Shown here in pieces: positions 61,878 to 64,000 of a stretch of 64,000 bases of DNA. This DNA is from Haemophilus_D parainfluenzae_AD. GTDB taxonomy: Bacteria > Pseudomonadota > Gammaproteobacteria > Enterobacterales > Pasteurellaceae. Each line of letters opens with the position of its first letter. The first letter of the stretch is position 1. Both the position numbers and the translations under genes were made by a program. The notes below the pieces were generated by a model that did not search any database, was not told the DNA's origin, and saw nothing but the letters and a program-made list of their open reading frames with translations. The stretch lies in the NCBI RefSeq assembly GCF_001679325.1, contig NZ_LZMX01000030.1. One strand, given 5' to 3'.

Positions 61878-64000
61878 ATGTTAGCTAAAGCGAAATATAG
61901 AAAAGATTACAAACAACCTGATTTTACAGTTACGGATATTTTCCTTGATTTTCAATTAGATCCTAACTATACCGTTGTCACTGCAAAAACAACCTTCCAA
62001 CGTTTAAACGACGAAGCAACACACCTACGATTAGATGGTCATGGTTTCCAATTTGCTTCCATCAAATTTAATGGCGAAGATTTTAAACATTATCATCAAG
62101 ACCACGAAAGTTTAACGTTAGATTTAACCAATCAAAGTGCGGTCAATTTTGAACTTGAAATTGTGACGAATCTAGAGCCTGCACAAAACACCTCTTTACA
62201 AGGGCTTTATCAATCTGGTGAGGGTATTTGTACACAATGTGAAGCAGAAGGTTTCCGTCAAATCACCTATATGCTTGATCGTCCAGATGTATTGGCGCGC
62301 TATACAACCAAAATTACTGCAGATAAAACTAAATATCCTTACTTGCTTTCTAATGGTAACCGCATTGCAAGTGGCGAGTTAGAGGACGGTCGTCATTGGG
62401 TTGAATGGAATGACCCATTCCCGAAACCAAGCTATTTATTTGCTTTAGTGGCTGGTGATTTTGATTTATTACAAGATACCTTTACGACAAAAAGTGGTCG
62501 TGAAGTGACTTTAGAGCTTTATGTTGACCGTGGCAATCTTGATCGTGCCTCTTGGGCAATGGAAAGTCTGAAAAAAGCGATGAAATGGGATGAAGAGCGT
62601 TTCAATTTAGAATATGACTTAGATATTTACATGATTGTTGCTGTGGACTTCTTCAATATGGGTGCCATGGAAAATAAAGGGTTGAATATTTTTAACTCTA
62701 AATTTGTGTTGGCAAATCCACAAACAGCAACCGATGATGATTATCTCGCCATTGAAAGCGTGATTGCACACGAATATTTCCATAACTGGACAGGAAACCG
62801 TGTAACTTGCCGAGATTGGTTCCAATTAAGTTTGAAAGAAGGTTTAACGGTTTTCCGTGATCAAGAATTTTCATCTGATACGGGTTCTCGAGCTGTCAAT
62901 CGTATTAATAACGTGAAATTCTTACGTACGGTACAATTTGCCGAAGATGCAAGCCCAATGTCACACCCAATTCGCCCTGAAAAAGTTATTGAAATGAATA
63001 ACTTCTATACCGTGACTGTATATGAAAAAGGGGCAGAAGTGATTCGTATGTTGCACACCTTATTAGGTGAACAAGGTTTCCAAAAAGGGATGCAACTTTA
63101 TATTGCAGAAAATGACGGTAAAGCAGCAACTTGTGAAGATTTTGTGTCTGCAATGGAATGTGCAAATGACGTTGATTTAGCACAATTCCGTCGTTGGTAT
63201 AGCCAATCAGGTACACCAGAATTATTGATTAGTGATGCCTATGATGAACAAACTCATACTTATTGTTTAACCGTTTCGCAATCTACACCGCCAACTGCGG
63301 ACCAAATGGAAAAAGTAAACTTACATATTCCATTAAAAATTGCGCTTTATGATGCTAAAGGCACCAAACAAATGTTACAGCATAACGGTGAATTGTTAAG
63401 TGATGTGTTAAATGTAACAGAAAAAGACCAAGTGTTTGAGTTCCACGGCATTTATGGTCGCCCAATTCCTGCATTATTATGTGATTTCTCTGCGCCGGTG
63501 AAACTCGATTATGATTACACTACAGAGCAGTTATTGGGTTTACTTAAATTTGCAGATAATCAATTTGCTCGTTGGGATGCAGCACAAATGCTGTTTACTC
63601 AAGAGTTGCGTCGTAATGTGGCTCATTTCCAACAAGGTGAAGCTTTTGAAATTTCACCTGATGTTTTAACCGCACTTGCGTATATATTGGAAAATTACGA
63701 ACAAGATATCGAATTATCCACATTAATTCTGACTTTGCCAAAAGACATTGAGTTTGCAGAAAGCTTTAAAACGATTGATCCAGATGGCATTGCAGCCACA
63801 AGAGAATTTATGTTGGTGCAAATTGCAGAATACTTGAAAGAAGATTTATTGCGTATTTATACCCATATTCGTCTTGAAGATTATCGAGTGACGCAAGAAG
63901 ATATTGCCTTACGAGCAATGCGTAATCTTTGTTTAAGTTATTTGGCTTACACCAATCTAGGCAACAATGTTGTTCAAAAACATTACAATAATGCCAATAA
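61878..64000 (+). CDS. pepN: Aminopeptidase N, 3' end outside the window
   Basis: M1-family zinc aminopeptidase; about 707 of the expected 870 residues are visible and the frame is open to the window edge. The substrate motif GAMEN is at 262-266 and the zinc site HEYFH at 298-302, followed by the downstream Glu in LKEGLTVFRDQEF. Start ATG 61878 gives MLAKAKYRKDYKQPDF, as in the family. Divergent from purE with 162 nt between. USS cores 62135 and 63669. Confidence 0.96.
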   Translation, partial: MLAKAKYRKDYKQPDFTVTDIFLDFQLDPNYTVVTAKTTFQRLNDEATHLRLDGHGFQFASIKFNGEDFKHYHQDHESLTLDLTNQSAVNFELEIVTNLEPAQNTSLQGLYQSGEGICTQCEAEGFRQITYMLDRPDVLARYTTKITADKTKYPYLLSNGNRIASGELEDGRHWVEWNDPFPKPSYLFALVAGDFDLLQDTFTTKSGREVTLELYVDRGNLDRASWAMESLKKAMKWDEERFNLEYDLDIYMIVAVDFFNMGAMENKGLNIFNSKFVLANPQTATDDDYLAIESVIAHEYFHNWTGNRVTCRDWFQLSLKEGLTVFRDQEFSSDTGSRAVNRINNVKFLRTVQFAEDASPMSHPIRPEKVIEMNNFYTVTVYEKGAEVIRMLHTLLGEQGFQKGMQLYIAENDGKAATCEDFVSAMECANDVDLAQFRRWYSQSGTPELLISDAYDEQTHTYCLTVSQSTPPTADQMEKVNLHIPLKIALYDAKGTKQMLQHNGELLSDVLNVTEKDQVFEFHGIYGRPIPALLCDFSAPVKLDYDYTTEQLLGLLKFADNQFARWDAAQMLFTQELRRNVAHFQQGEAFEISPDVLTALAYILENYEQDIELSTLILTLPKDIEFAESFKTIDPDGIAATREFMLVQIAEYLKEDLLRIYTHIRLEDYRVTQEDIALRAMRNLCLSYLAYTNLGNNVVQKHYNNAN

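Larger units (their letters stand above)
1..64000. repeat. Dispersed DNA uptake signal sequences (USS, 9-bp core)
   Basis: By eye I count about 55 exact cores. AAGTGCGGT starts at 1012, 2423, 5189, 6296, 9254, 11073, 11955, 13387, 17138, 19281, 22088, 22923, 31511, 32048, 35466, 38646, 39944, 44146, 44306, 46752, 53595, 53837, 54804, 58178, 58693, 61196 and 62135. ACCGCACTT starts at 2781, 5123, 6276, 9495, 11936, 17279, 19730, 22116, 22908, 24849, 29367, 30301, 31528, 32065, 35483, 36040, 38327, 40710, 43046, 46339, 52341, 55149, 55306, 57488, 58710, 60009, 61183 and 63669. This is the uptake motif of the H. influenzae type, recognised during natural transformation. Nine exact inverted pairs and three imperfect ones form terminator hairpins. 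A few copies may have been missed. Confidence 0.95.

Noticed and set aside
1..64000. CRISPR array or clustered short repeats
   Set aside because: The only frequent short repeat is the dispersed 9-bp uptake core; spacing is irregular and no spacer structure exists.

Overview
The window is a chromosomal segment of a Pasteurellaceae bacterium of the Haemophilus group. The strongest evidence is the roughly 55 exact copies of the 9-base DNA uptake signal core AAGTGCGGT / ACCGCACTT (about one per 1.2 kb), many of them placed as inverted pairs that double as transcription terminators. AT-rich coding sequence and proteins close to H. influenzae homologues support this. H. parainfluenzae or a near relative is my best guess; the species is an inference.

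Layout: 0.1-6.3 kb holds yoaA-tsaB-slp-fadD and rnd. 6.3-9.1 kb is the acetate pathway (ackA-pta, minus strand), with an unusually short Pta. 9.3-11.9 kb is yfbV and the PurR-type cvpA-purF unit. 12.0-20.1 kb carries dacB, greA, yhbY, rlmE-ftsH, folP-glmM and sixA. 20.3-27.5 kb holds a repeat-built lipoprotein, ycgL, an orphan bioD, can, asnS, sohB, a BamE/OmpA-type lipoprotein and a fructosamine-kinase-like gene. 27.7-35.5 kb is translation and global regulation: pheST-ihfA, nlpC, metF, rplM-rpsI, sspAB. 35.5-43.3 kb is one contiguous trp operon, E-G-(tautomerase-like)-D-CF-(SDR)-B-A, with a TrpR-like operator on its promoter and no room for an attenuator. 43.5-50.2 kb has azoR, thrS, yeaD, infC (AUU start), an inserted Sel1-repeat gene, and rpmI-rplT. 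50.5-53.5 kb is dxs-ispA-xseB, followed by thiI and yvcK. 56.3-58.7 kb is the molybdenum cofactor operon moaACDE behind a Moco-type riboswitch. 58.7-64 kb has aspC, purEK (PurR-like operator) and the start of pepN, cut by the window edge.

The genes are overwhelmingly housekeeping: nucleotide, amino acid, isoprenoid and cofactor synthesis, translation, and cell envelope. I saw no tRNA or rRNA gene, insertion sequence, prophage, CRISPR array or defence island. Accessory-looking elements are few: the Sel1-repeat gene that separates infC from rpmI-rplT, the alanine/lysine-rich lipoprotein with three 120-bp tandem repeats, and the tautomerase-like trp operon gene without the usual N-terminal proline. 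I found no convincing new multi-gene system.

Start codons were moved from the longest open frame wherever a Shine-Dalgarno sequence, signal peptide or family N-terminus argued for it (slp, rnd, ackA, cvpA, dacB, greA, yhbY, ycgL, bioD, the OmpA lipoprotein, the kinase, ihfA, nlpC, the SDR, infC, rpmI, moaD, purK, purE). Motif positions were counted by hand, and no database search was run.
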